Assembly (NCBI RefSeq): GCF_032362555.1
Contig: NC_083519.1
Coordinates: 9,813,501-9,877,500 of the forward strand
Source of the DNA: Amyelois transitella
Lineage: Eukaryota > Arthropoda > Insecta > Lepidoptera > Pyralidae
Length of the DNA stretch: 64,000 nt
Direction of reading: 5' to 3'
In this document: positions 1-12,400 of the stretch, piece by piece
Numbering within the stretch: position 1 is the stretch's first letter
Layout: every line of letters begins with the position of its first letter
Translations under genes and position numbers: made by a program
The notes under the pieces: generated by a model
What the model was told of the DNA's origin: nothing
Seen by the model: the letters and a program-made list of their open reading frames with translations, nothing else
Database searches by the model: none

Positions 1-329
1 ATTTTGTGCCAAATAAAACCAATTTCTTACTTTCTTTCTTTATAATACATGTTTAGAATACTTGAAGTAATATTTTTAAATCTGAAGTTACTTCTTATAA
101 TTGGCTTTAAAACTTCGTCTAAGATTTGTTTATATATGAGCCTGACCAATATTAAAAAGTTATTTATTATGACATTCTGGCGCCCTCTCACGTCAATAAA
201 TTGAAATAATTATTTCTGCCATTGCGTTCCGCCATTTTGCTTGGTCGTGGAGTGAACGTAAAAATTATTCCTATGTATTTTATCGTGGATCTTAGTTATT
301 TAGTTTAGAATTAGTGTTACGCCAGACTA
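1..329 (+). other. 5' flank and 5' UTR of the UBE2Q gene
   Basis: AT-rich sequence upstream of the first ATG at 330. No TATA box stands out. The stretch around 215-260 is locally richer in GC (with CGCCATTTT) and could be a core promoter or 5' UTR. The transcription start cannot be placed from sequence alone. Confidence 0.35.
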
Positions 330-491
330 ATGGCTTGCTTAAATACACTTAAGTTAGAAATCAAGACATTAGAACAAGTGTTTCCAAAAAGCCATGAACG
401 GTTTCAGATAATGTCTGCTAGTGTCGACGAACTGACCTGCAGATTCGTTGGCAGAAGTGGAAAGAAATATGAAATACATGCAAATATTACC
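330..491 (+). CDS. UBE2Q: UBE2Q exon 1
   Basis: 54 codons from the start ATG, beginning [18 protein letters not shown], with the family motif HERF. Ends in phase 0 at a strong GTGAGT donor (492). Confidence 0.92.
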
Positions 492-3400
492 GTGAGTATC
501 ATTTACTTTTGATAATGTGAGTTTTAAGAACACGTTTGATTACACGGGTGTGTTTATTGATTATCCAAAGGTAGGACAAAGGGTAGTTGTTTATGAGGGC
601 AGGGCTGTCAACAATGGGTTTACGGAAGTAATACCAGTTTTGATGAAGAGAGCTGAAAAAGTTGCGTGTTCGGTAAAGAATTGTTGATTATGGGGCCTAC
701 AGTAGTGTTTTGAATAAGTTTTCTATAAAAATGACATACGCAGCTGTGTTAAGCATTATAAAGTCGTTTGTTATCGTTAATTGAACTTGGCATAGTGGCT
801 CGCTACGTGTTATATCGATCATTTTGGGTTCGATGTACACAGCGTTAAGTAATTTCAGATGCTAGGTTAGTCAAGAGTAACATTATTTCGTTTGAGTAAC
901 GGTAAAAACTCTCGTTTTGGGGACAAAGGCACTTAGTCATCCTTTCTACCTGCTTTTTACCATTTTGATGTCTTATTGAAACCAATTTTCGTGTTTTTTG
1001 TTGGATATCTGACTTCTAAGAGTGATAGTTAAAGTAGATATCAATTTGTATGATGTACTTTACAGCTGATTATTGTTTACTATCAATGTTTAATCTGTCT
1101 GTGTAATGTAAACAAATTAATCACGATTTGAAGAAAACATTAATAATTTCTGTTTAATTTTTGTATTATTCTCTGAATAATCACTATGATGTGTCATTTA
1201 TTCCATGATTAATTTGTTAACTTAATGAGGAAACAAAACTGATCTTCCAAACAACTATCACAGGTTTCTATCACAAATAAGTTTAAAACACAACATTTCC
1301 TCAAAGTGAAACTACCAGGACTTCTATTTATAATGACTGATAAAGGGGCTATTAATGTATTTATAACCTAGTATTTCATTGATATCAAACAGCAATACCT
1401 ATATTATTTACATTTCTATAGGTGTTTATGTATTAGTGTCCAAACTGGGACAATGTTTATGAGATAAGCCTGCAGACAGTGTAATAGTTTGTCATTAGTA
1501 TTATCAATATTGATTCAAAATTGTCTATTAACTTTGTTATATGGCACATAGGTAAACTCACATCAAACTAAAATTCTTTGTGATTCCAGTGAGTTAGTTG
1601 AAATGATCTCTTACTTATTTACACCTCTGGGTATGGAAGTTTTAAATTTAACATAAAGGTTACTAACGTGGCCTAGGGGTGCACTGAGAGAGGATTTTGT
1701 AAAACTCCCAGTGGAACAGAAATATCCAGGATTTAAGACCATGTGCCAATGCTACTTCTGTAATTATACATATATAAGCTTAATCGCACACACACTGAAA
1801 TATTAAATGCCACCTGTCTGTATTTAAATCTCAATTCCATCATTGACCAATACAGCTGAATGTGGGCTGTTAGTCTTTTCAAGACTTAACTCTGTCTTTC
1901 CTGCAAGAGATATAGATGTGATTATATGTATGATAGGCAAGCAAAACTACTGCAAATCCCTAAAACAATGTTATTTATTGACAGGAGACATACCCCACCA
2001 CACCGCCGGTGTGGTTTGCAGACAGCGAGGATCCAATCGTGACAAACGCTGTCCAGATCCTCAGTAACACACAGGGAAGAGATAATCATGTTATAAATCA
2101 GGTAAGCAAGTCTTTGTAAGCCTCGATATATCATGAGAGTGACAACTTTTGAGCTTGCATGAAAAGAGTTATGAATGTGGATGAAGCAGAAGAAGTATGC
2201 GGGGATCGTGGCAAGTGAAAACATGTAATCGCAGTTTAACGCTCCGTGAAAAAGGCAGAAGATTTTTATTTATGAATTTTTAATTTTGCAAACTTAAAGC
2301 TAACATTTGAGAAGAAAAATCAAAAATGTATTAACAGCATTGGTCTTTACTTGTAAATTTTACTAGTTATAAATCGCAAAGAGCTGTGTGGTTACCATCA
2401 ACAATAGAAAAAAGAATAGAACCACTTCTTCTCTTTGATTTTTCCTGTGGGTGTCGTAACAGGCGCCTTAGGGAATAGCTAATAAACTTGGGTTTCTTGT
2501 AGGTGATGGGCTAGCAACCTGTCACTATTTGAATTTCAATTCCTTCATTGAGCCATACAGCTTTTTATGGCTGTCGGATCTGTCTACTCCGCAAGGGATA
2601 TAAAAATGATAATATGTTATTTTTAACCTCCTGTTTTCATGTCTGTGTGAAAAGATACCTATTTACCAATGGTTCAATGATCGAATCGTGATTCAAATGG
2701 TGACAGGCTGCTAACTAAATTTTATAAGTCTTACCCTTAATCGCTTTTTACGACATCCATGAGGAAGATATGGAGTGGTCCTATTCACCACGTAACCGCA
2801 TGTAAGTTTAAAATAACATTAATGAATAACATTTGCAATTTCAGGTTGGTATCCTTTTGAGAGAACTGTGCAAATTGCATGGTGTTCCGGAGCCACCTGA
2901 CCTGGACTCACTGTCACTACCCGTCCACCCCGCACCACATCAAAGGTAAGTTGATGTAACCTGAGAGAGGAACCTAACAGTTTGGCACTTTTTTTTATAA
3001 AATCAGATCATTTTCTTAGTGTCATTCAACCTGATCACTATTTGAATCTCTATTCTATTTTTCAGTCTTTTCATGACTGTAAGCTCTGTCTACCCCTCAA
3101 GGCATGTAGACGTGACTATTAAAGTATCTGTGTATGTATTTATCATATTACTCCCATTGATTGTGTTGTGAGCTTGGACTACTCAAAATGAAATACCAGT
3201 AGAAAGATGTGTAATGAGAATGATTTATTTTACAAAATTTACATGAATTTATACAATATTAATTAATTTCACACCTAATACGCGTCACAGTGTAACTCGC
3301 GCGGTGGTGGGGGGCACGCAGCACAAAGCGCGGCGTCGCGACGCGTAGTAATCTCTGTGGTACTTGTATGTGAACTCCACATTATCCCCCTTCAAGCGAA

Positions 3401-6400
3401 GCGTACACTAGGTTTGATTTTTCTTCCATATCTTGATGTCTTCGAATTAGTTAATGTCTCCTGTGTTCTTGGCTTGTTCATGACAATGCGTGGTTTTGGC
3501 GCACTCGGTGTGTGAACCGACGGCGCGCGCGGACCTGTGTTTGCCGCGGGTGCGGGTTCCGAAGAGTGGGGATGGCTCTGTTGCGCGTTCGCTGCTATGT
3601 TGTCGTCTAGATTGATTATGTGCGCCGGTTTGAGTCGATCTATGGATATGTTGGATGCTCGTAGAGGCAATTCAATCTTAAAATGTTTGCTGTGTCGCTC
3701 AATCACTTTGTATGGGCCGTCATATGGCGCTGTTAACGGGCTTCTTACGGTGTCATTGCGAACGAATACATGACTGCAATTTGACAATTCCTTATATACA
3801 AAGAGATTCTTGCTCGATGCGATTTTTCTCTGTACAGGTGTGAATGTTGACATTGTCTCTGTAAACTGACGGATGAATTCGGCGTCTTCATTCTTTGACT
3901 TCGTAGGTACAAAGAAATCGAACGGGACTCGTAGCGTAGAACCATAAGTCATCAGTGCAGGACTAGTGTTGTCATCACGAAGTGCAGTGCGTAAGCCAAG
4001 CAAAACTGTGGGTAAATCTTCTTTCCACTTTGAAATTGCGTCTCTGGCCATCAATGCCGCCTTCAATGTGCGATGGAATCTTTCCACTTTTCCATTAGCT
4101 TGAGGATGATAAGCTGTAGTTCTTATGCGCCTTATACCACATTTCTTCATTAGTGCATTGAATAAAGATGACTCGAACTGTCGGCCTTGGTCCGTGGTGA
4201 TTCTTATGGGACATCCAAATCTCGATATCCATCCTTCGTAGACAGCTTGAGCAACAATATTGGCGGTGATCTCTTTGACCGGTATAGCTTCCATCCAGTT
4301 TGTATTGCGATCGATTATCGTCACGAGATAGCGGTAACCTTGCGAGATCGGCAGAGGTCCAACGATGTCTGTATGTATATGTTCAAATCTTCTTGCCGGT
4401 GAAAACTCGCCCAAGGGACTGACTACGTGTCTATGAATTTTCGCACGCTGACACCCAATGCAGGATTTGGCCCATGTTCCGACGTCCTTGTTTATCGACG
4501 GCCAAAAATATTTTGAAGTCATTATTCTTCTCGATGTGCGTATTCCTGGATGGCTTAATTCGTGTTGCGCTTTGAAAGCAGCGTAACGAAAAGCTTTCGG
4601 TAGATAAAGTCGATTTTTTCCCGTCGATGTTTCGCATGTGATAGGTTGAGTGACGCCTGCAAAAATTTTGTCGGCAAAGGTTAACTTTGGATGTTTTCTC
4701 AAATCTTGCAGGGTGACATCTTTTCTCTGTTCTTGTGATAATTTTTCGTAATCTATCCATGTGAGCAATTCTATTTCTTCTATACGTGACATGGCATCTG
4801 CAGCTTGGTTTCTCTCTCCATGTATGAATTTGATTTTTGTACAAAACTGGCTAATATAATGGAGTTGTCTCTCTCTTCTCGGTGTGTCACTGCTGCTCGG
4901 CGGTCTTGTTAAGGCGTTTACTAGCGGCTTGTGATCGGTGTAAATAGTTATTTCACTCCCCTCTATAAGTCGACGTAGGTGTTTGACAGCGGTGTACATA
5001 GCTAGTAATTCGCGATCGTACACGCTGTATCGCCGTTGCGTTTCGCTCATAGCCTTTGAGAAAAATGCGAGTGGTTTCCATGCATCTTTTTTTTTCTGTT
5101 GTAGCACTGCGCCCAAACTGCAGTCAGATGCGTCGGTCATCAATGATAACGGTGCACCGGGCATTGGATGCGATAATGTGGTGGCTTCGAGAATGCTTTG
5201 TCGGCATGTATCGAAAGCTGTTTCTGCTTCAATTGTCCATATTATCGGCGTCTTATCGTTTTTCTTGGCGTTATGCAAGTACTTGTTCAGTTCATATTGA
5301 TGTTCAGCTTGATGAGGTAGGCAGTCACGATAGAAGTTGACCATGCCGAGAAATCTTCTGAGATCTTGCACAGTGTTTGGCTTCGGATAGTTAGAGATGG
5401 CGCGCGTGCGTTCATCGGTCGGTGTTATCCCCTCCACTGAGACTTGATAACCGAGGAATTCAATTTTGTTTCTTCCGAATTCACATTTCTCGATATTTAA
5501 CGATACTCCATATTTACTTAGGCGTTCCAGGACTTGTTCTATGTGCTTTTTGTGGTCATCCGGAGTATTTGAAAATATTAATAAATCGTCGATGAATGAA
5601 TATACGATGTCATCCAAGCCTCGCAGTACCTCGTGCATGAATCTTTGGAATGTTTGGCTTGAGTTTCGTAGACCAAACGTCATGCAATTAAATTCGAAGA
5701 GTCCAAACGGTGTAATTATGGCTGTCTTTGCTTTATCTTCATCTTTGATTGGGATCCAATAGTATGCCATTTTCAAGTCCAATTTCGTAAATATTTTCTT
5801 ATTGTGCAATCTGTATGTGAAGTCTTGAATTCTTGGTATGGGATAACGGTCGGGTACAGTCACGGCGTTAAGTCTTCTGTAGTCTCCACAAACACGAAGT
5901 GAGCCATTTTTCTTAGTGACGACGTGCAATGGACTTGCCCATGGACTTTTGGACGGTTGGCAAATACCCATCTCCATCATTTTCTCGAACTCCATCTTGG
6001 CTGCTTTGTACTTGTCGGGTGGTAGGGGTCGAGGCCGGGCGAAGAGTGGGGGGCCGGTGGTTTCGATGTGATGTGTAACGCTATGTTTTGTTGGTTCTCT
6101 CAATGACATCGGGCGTAGTACATCGGGATATTTTTTTAAGATATCTTGATATATGTGATTTTTGTCTATGATGTATACTGACGGCTGATCACTTGTTGTT
6201 TCTATGACTTCTATCTTCAAATCGGTGACGCTGTCTATGAGTTTCTTTTGATGTAGATCGACGAGTAACTTGTGATTTCGTAAAAAATCTGCCCCCAGTA
6301 TAGATGTCTGTACGTCGGCAACGATGAAAGTCCATCTGTATGTGCGACGAAGTCCTATGTTGAGATCTATAGTTTTCTCTCCGTAGGTTCGTATCGGCGT

Positions 6401-9400
6401 ATTGTTCGCTGCGTACAGTTTGTAGGTGTTGCTCGGAGTTTGTTTTCTGTTTCTTGCTGCTAATACAGATATGTCTGCGCCGGTGTCAACGAGAAAACGC
6501 TCCTTTGTGTTCAGCTCCCTGATGCAGAGGCGGTTACTCCCTTTAATAACACCAACGCCCGCCACCGTCGATGTTGCTTCTAGTTTTCCGACCGTCGTCG
6601 AGCGCAGGGTGACTGGCATTTTCTGGCCCTATCACCGAAACGATAGTGGTAGGAGCACTCCCATTCTGGGTCACCTGGTTTTCTTCCATTTCTCGACTTC
6701 GATCTTGTTGACGATTTGTTTCGACGGGGGTTTCTAAAGGGCTGACGACCACGAAATCTGGATCGATCTTCCTTGAGAGCGGCAATCTCGAGTGTAAGCT
6801 TTTCTATTTGTTTGCTTAATACTTGAAATTGCAAATTGTTTTGTGCTCCGCTGCTGCTTCCAGGGGTTGCATCCTGTCGAATTTCTGCTACGGTTTGTTC
6901 TGTGTGCTCCATCATTTTGTCTGCCATCGTGGCCATGGTGTCGAGCGAGGATTCTGTGCTGACAGACAGCACGGCTCGTACTTGTGACGGTAAATGTCCC
7001 ATCCACAGAACTTTCAGGGCATCATCAGCGACTTTTGTTCCGGATAAATCTCGCATAACACGAAGAAGTTGTGAAGGCTTCTGTTCTCCCAGTTCTAATC
7101 CTCCTAACAGCTTTTGAAATTGTTTGGACTCTGATTCCTCGTACACCGACAACAATCTCTTCTTCAGAGCCTGATATTTTCCAGCAGATGGGGGATTGCA
7201 GATGATATCGCTCACTTGCTCGATGTCTGTTCTTTCTAATACGGCGATAACGAGATTATATTTCTGATCTTCACTGGTCTTGTATGATGATACCACGGCC
7301 TCAAATTGTGCAAACCACAGTTTCGGTTGTGCTCGCCAAAATGATGGTATTCTTGACTGAAGAGAAATGGTGGAGACTTCCCTTGCAACTGCTTCCGGAG
7401 AGGCGGACGCGTCAGCATATTCTTCCTTTCTTTCCATTTTCTTGAATATTTTTCTTTTTTTTTTGAATCGGGGTCACCAATTGTTGGTGCTTGTATGTGA
7501 ACTCCACATCACGTCGGGGTCACCAATTGTTGTGAGCTTGGACTACTCAAAATGAAATACCAGTAGAAAGATGTGTAATGAGAATGATTTATTTTACAAA
7601 ATTTACATGAATTTATACAATATTAATTAATTTCACACCTAATACGCGTCACAGTGTAACTCGCGCGGTGGTGGGGGGCACGCAGCACAGAGCGCGGCGT
7701 CGCGACGCGTAGTAATCTCTGTGGTACTTGTATGTGAACTCCACAATTGTTTTAATGATGAGTTTGCATTATAATTATAAGATTTAATGTGTATTTTCAA
7801 AAGGTATAAATAATAAGGTAAAGGTAGAATTTTTCAATTCAAACCATTAGTTCCTGAGATTAGCGCGTTCAAACAAATAAACAAGCCCTTCAGCTTTATA
7901 ATATTAGTATAGATTACATTAAAGTTATGTAACCGTCAATAAGTGATACATTGTATACAATTTTGAAAATAAATGTATTCTATTGTATTATCCTTTTGAA
8001 CGCCGCCGCAAGTAAAATTGTCATTCGTGTCCACAACGCCGCGGCCAAATTTTTTCTCTATCTAATTCATAGCCATACATTCTATTTGCGCTATGAATTA
8101 GCTTGACAGACAAAAAATTTGGCCTGATAAAAAAAAAAGGTTTTTACAACTTAAAGTATCGTTGGCGTCTCGGCCGAGTTTCTACGCGCCTAAAGGTGTT
8201 AATTAACAGTGTGCACTCGTTGAATCAAATTCAAAATTTTATATTCATTATTATAGGATACTTCGTATCGCATAATAATTGACAAAACGTATGGTTTAAC
8301 AATATTGGTTGACGTCAAATAAATTACTTAAAACTAAGTTTACTGCCGCTTCCAAGGCGTCAGTGCAGAAGAAGCGGTAACGAACGGCGCTGCAGCATTT
8401 TCTTAAACAACGTCAACCTCACAATATCAATTAAACTTAGAATAGAATGTGGACGAGAGAATACATTGTTCAGATTAATATATTTATATGAGATTGTGCC
8501 GTGTGGTTCCCGGCACCAATACAAAAAAGAATGGGACCACTCCATCTCTTTCCCATGGATGTCGTAAAAGGCGACTAAGGGAAAGGCTTACAAACTTGGG
8601 ATCCTTTTTTAGGCGACGGGCTAGCAACCTGTCACTATATGAATCTCAATTCTATCATTAAGCCAAATAGCTGAACGTGGCCATTAAGTCTTTTCAAGAC
8701 TATTGGCTCTGTCTACCCCGCAAGGGATATAGACATGACCGTATGTATGTATGTAGTATCATTGGCGTCTCGGCCGAGTTTCTACGCGCTTAAAAGTGTT
8801 GATGGCGTTCGAAGGGTTAACTTTGTGCACTCGGTAATGTTGAATGGCAATGTGGTGGTCTGTCACCGGCAGAGTGGGCAGCGTGACGTCGAACGGCGCG
8901 GAGTCGGGCACGGAGGAGGACGAGGAGATGGCGGCCGACGACGACGAGTCGGACGCCGAGGACGACCTGCCGCTGGAGATGGTGGACGACGCCGCGCGCG
9001 GCAACAAGGTCGGTGACCATGTCCGCTCTGGTGTAACTGAAATGCGGTTATCTGCCTTGTTTTAAGTAAAATGCGGTTTAAAATTTGGAACTGATGCCAT
9101 TCATCAATGAGAACGCATGTTTATGACTTAAAGGTAGTATCAAAAAGTCGTATACATAATATAGATCGAAAAAAATCCGGTTTGAACTGATGCCATTCAT
9201 CAATGAGAACGCATGTTTATGACTTAAAGGTAGTATCAAAAAGTCGTATACATAATATAGATCGAAAAAAATCCGGTTTGAACTGATGCCATTCATCAAT
9301 GAGAACGCATGTTTATGACTTAAAGGTAGTATCAAAAAGTCGTATACGTATACAGATCGAAAGGGATTTTTTTTTTCTTATTCTACTGGTGATAATCCTG

Positions 9401-12400
9401 ATGTCAGATAACGGCATTTTAGTTGTACCACGGCAGATGTGGAAATATGACAGGGTTGTAGATGTATTGTTATTATTGTTGGCCTTTTTGCTCCGATATT
9501 GTGAATTTATAAGATTTTTTTGCCGTTGCCGTGTGGTTCCCGGCACCACTAAAAGGAATAGAACCACTCCCATCTCGCTCCCTTGGATGTAGTAAAAGTA
9601 AATAAATAAATATATACGGGACAAATTACACTGATTGAGTTAGCCTCGAAGTAAGTTCGAGACTTGTGTTACGAGATACTAACTCAACGATACTATATTT
9701 TGTAATAAATACTTATATAGATTAACATCCAAGACCCAGGCCAATCAGAAAAAGTTCTTTTCTCATGATGCCCTGGCCGGGATTCGAACCCAGGACCTAT
9801 GGTGTCACAGACAAGCTTACTACAATATTCGTCTTTAATAGTAAATATTACTATTAATGAGGTAGTCTCTGCCTACCCCTCCAGGAAAGAGGCGTGATTT
9901 TATGTATGTATGTAATATGTATGTATTACTAGTAATAAATCACAAAGATCTGTGTGGTTACCAGCAACAATAGAAAAAAGAATAGAACCACTCCCATCTC
10001 GCTCCCATGTATGTCATAAAAGGCGACTAAGGGGTAGGCTTACAAACTTGGGATTCTTCTTTAGGCGATTGACTAGAAACCTGTCACTATTTGAAATTCA
10101 ATTCTATCATTAAGCCAAATAGCTGAACATGGCCTATCAGTCTTTTCAAGACTTGGCTCTGTCTACCCTGCAAAGGATATAGACGTGCCCATATGTATGT
10201 ATAACAACAGTCTGCATGTAACCTTTCAGGACGACATGGAAACCGAACATTTAGCAACGCTAGAGCGACTCAGACAAAACCAGAGACAGGACTACCTCTC
10301 GGGCAGTGTATCCGGAAGTCTCCAGGCAACAGACAGACTCATGAAGGAACTTAGAGACATATATCGTTCTCATTCTTTCAAGAATAACATGTACTCTATT
10401 GGTGAGTAATATTGCTAAGATAAACGATTAATTTATTATCATTTTTTTTTTTGGAAAATGTATACTTTTTTCTTTTTACTATTCTTTTTTTTTATATGTG
10501 ATTTGATCTTTAATGTGTTTTCCTTCTTGGTATTGTTAACGTTGTGTAGAATATCCCAATAAAATATATAGGTTTTTTTTTATACATTTGTTTGTGTGTT
10601 TAGTAGCTCTTCATGATTTATCTATTTAAAAAATAATAATTTTGAATAAATATATTTCTGTAGGCTGTTGAGACGCCTGGGGTATCTCGCGACACACGAT
10701 GTTGTATTCATGCTCCAATCCGTGAAATCTTTGCACGGTTTTGCATTCGCGCTGTAGCGTTTGACATTTGGGATGTCGACATAGATTAATCGCTATTATT
10801 GGTTAATGATTGCCGTGTGGTTTCCGGCACCAATATCCATCTCGCTCCCACAAAGATGTCGTAAAAGGCGACTAAGGGATAGGCTTATAAATTTGAGATT
10901 CCTCTTTTAGGCGATGGGCTAGCAGCCTGTCAGTATTTGAATCTCAATTCTATCATTAATCCAAACAGCTGAGCGTGGTCTATCCGCCTATACAAGACTG
11001 TTGGCTCTATCTACTCCGCAAGGGATAAAGTCGCGATAATATCTATGTATGTGTGTATGTATTGGTTCACTTCACAATATAGAGTGGTAACGATTTCGCG
11101 ATAATATCTATGTATAATAAACGGCCTCTGTGGCTCAGCGGTAGTACGCTTGTCTGTGACACCGGTGGTCCCGGGTTCGAATCTCGGCCAGGGCATGATG
11201 AGAAAAGAACTTTTTCTTATTGGCCTGCGTCTTGGATGTTTATCTATATAAGTATTTATTATACAATACATTATCATTGAGTTAGTATCTCGTAACACAA
11301 GTTTCGAACTTACTTCGAGGCTAACTCAATCAGTGTAATTTGTCCCGTCCCGTATATATTTATTTATTATTTATGTACATATGTGTGTATGTATTGGTTC
11401 ACATTACAATATAGAGTGGTAACGATTTCGCGATAATATCTATGTACATACACACATGTATGTATTGGTACACATTACAACATCGGCAGAGCTGGTGAAC
11501 GACTCGCTGTACGAGTGGAACATCCGGCTGCGCTCCGTGGACCCGGACAGCCCGCTGCACAGCGACCTGCTGCTGCTGAAGGAGAAGGAGGGCAAGGACG
11601 CCATTCTGCTCAACATCATGTTCAAGGAGACGTACCCGTTCGAACCTCCTTTCGTGAGGGTGGTCTACCCCATCATCTCCGGTCAGTAGTGTTTTACGTT
11701 GATGATTCTGGTGAACCGCGACCGAACGTTATGTCTGTTTGGAGCTATTTCAAGATTAAGTTCTTAAGTGTGGTTCCCGGCACCAATACAAAAAAGAATA
11801 GGACCATTCCATCGCTTTCCCATGAATGTCGTAAAAGGTGACTAAGGGATATGGTCACGTCTTTATCCCTTGCGGGGTAGACAGAGCCAACAGTCTTGAA
11901 CAGACTAGCCACGTTCAGCTATTTGGCTCAATGATAGAATCGAGATTCAAATAGTGACAGGTTGCTAGCCCATCGCCTAAAAAAAAGGATCGCAATTTTA
12001 TAAGCCTATCCCTGAGTCGCCTTTTACGACATCCATGGGAACGTGATGGAGTGTGGTCCTATTCTTTTTTTTGTATTGGTGCCGGGAACCACACGGCAGG
12101 CATACATTTATACACACATACATACATACACAAAATCACGCCTCTTTCCCGGAGGGGCAGGCAGAGACTACCTCTTTCCACTTGCCCACGATCTCAATAA
12201 TTTATTTATTTATCATTATCGAATTGAATGCCGTGTGGTTCCCGGCACCAATACAAAAAAAGAATAGGACCACTCCATCTCGTTCCCATGGATGTCGTAA
12301 AAGGCGACTAATTGATAGGCTTATAAACTTGGGATTCTTCTTTTAGGCGATCGGCTAGCAACCCGTCACTGTTTGAATCACCAATTCTATCTTAAAGCCA

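Larger units (their letters stand above)
3164..7745 (-). mobile_element. Ty3/Gypsy LTR retrotransposon, CsRn1 clade, apparently intact and young
   Basis: A 4582 bp element reading on the minus strand inside UBE2Q intron 3. It has two 218 bp LTRs differing at one base (3325-3330 region: aaag versus agag), TG...CA termini and a 4 bp target-site duplication ATTG (3160-3163 and 7746-7749). The primer-binding site next to the 5' LTR reads TGGTGACCCCGACGTG, which suits tRNA-Trp. The polypurine tract before the 3' LTR is GAAGGGGGATAA. Gag and Pol are long and open, and there is no envelope ORF. The CHCC-type Gag zinc finger and the tRNA-Trp primer both point to the CsRn1/Kabuki group. LTR similarity indicates recent insertion; activity is inferred only. 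Confidence 0.95.

Noticed and set aside
3392..7437. Envelope gene that would make the gypsy element an errantivirus
   Set aside because: The pol ORF ends at the polypurine tract, leaving no room for env, and no other long frame exists in the element.
9078..9335. 85-codon minus-strand ORF with three repeats of a 32-residue unit
   Set aside because: It is created by the 96 bp tandem DNA repeat, whose period is a multiple of three. No start context, splice logic or recognisable family.
11121..11190. Possible tRNA gene (A and B boxes)
   Set aside because: The same head occurs in seven elements with a common body and TTTA tail, and the cloverleaf is poor. It is a SINE head.
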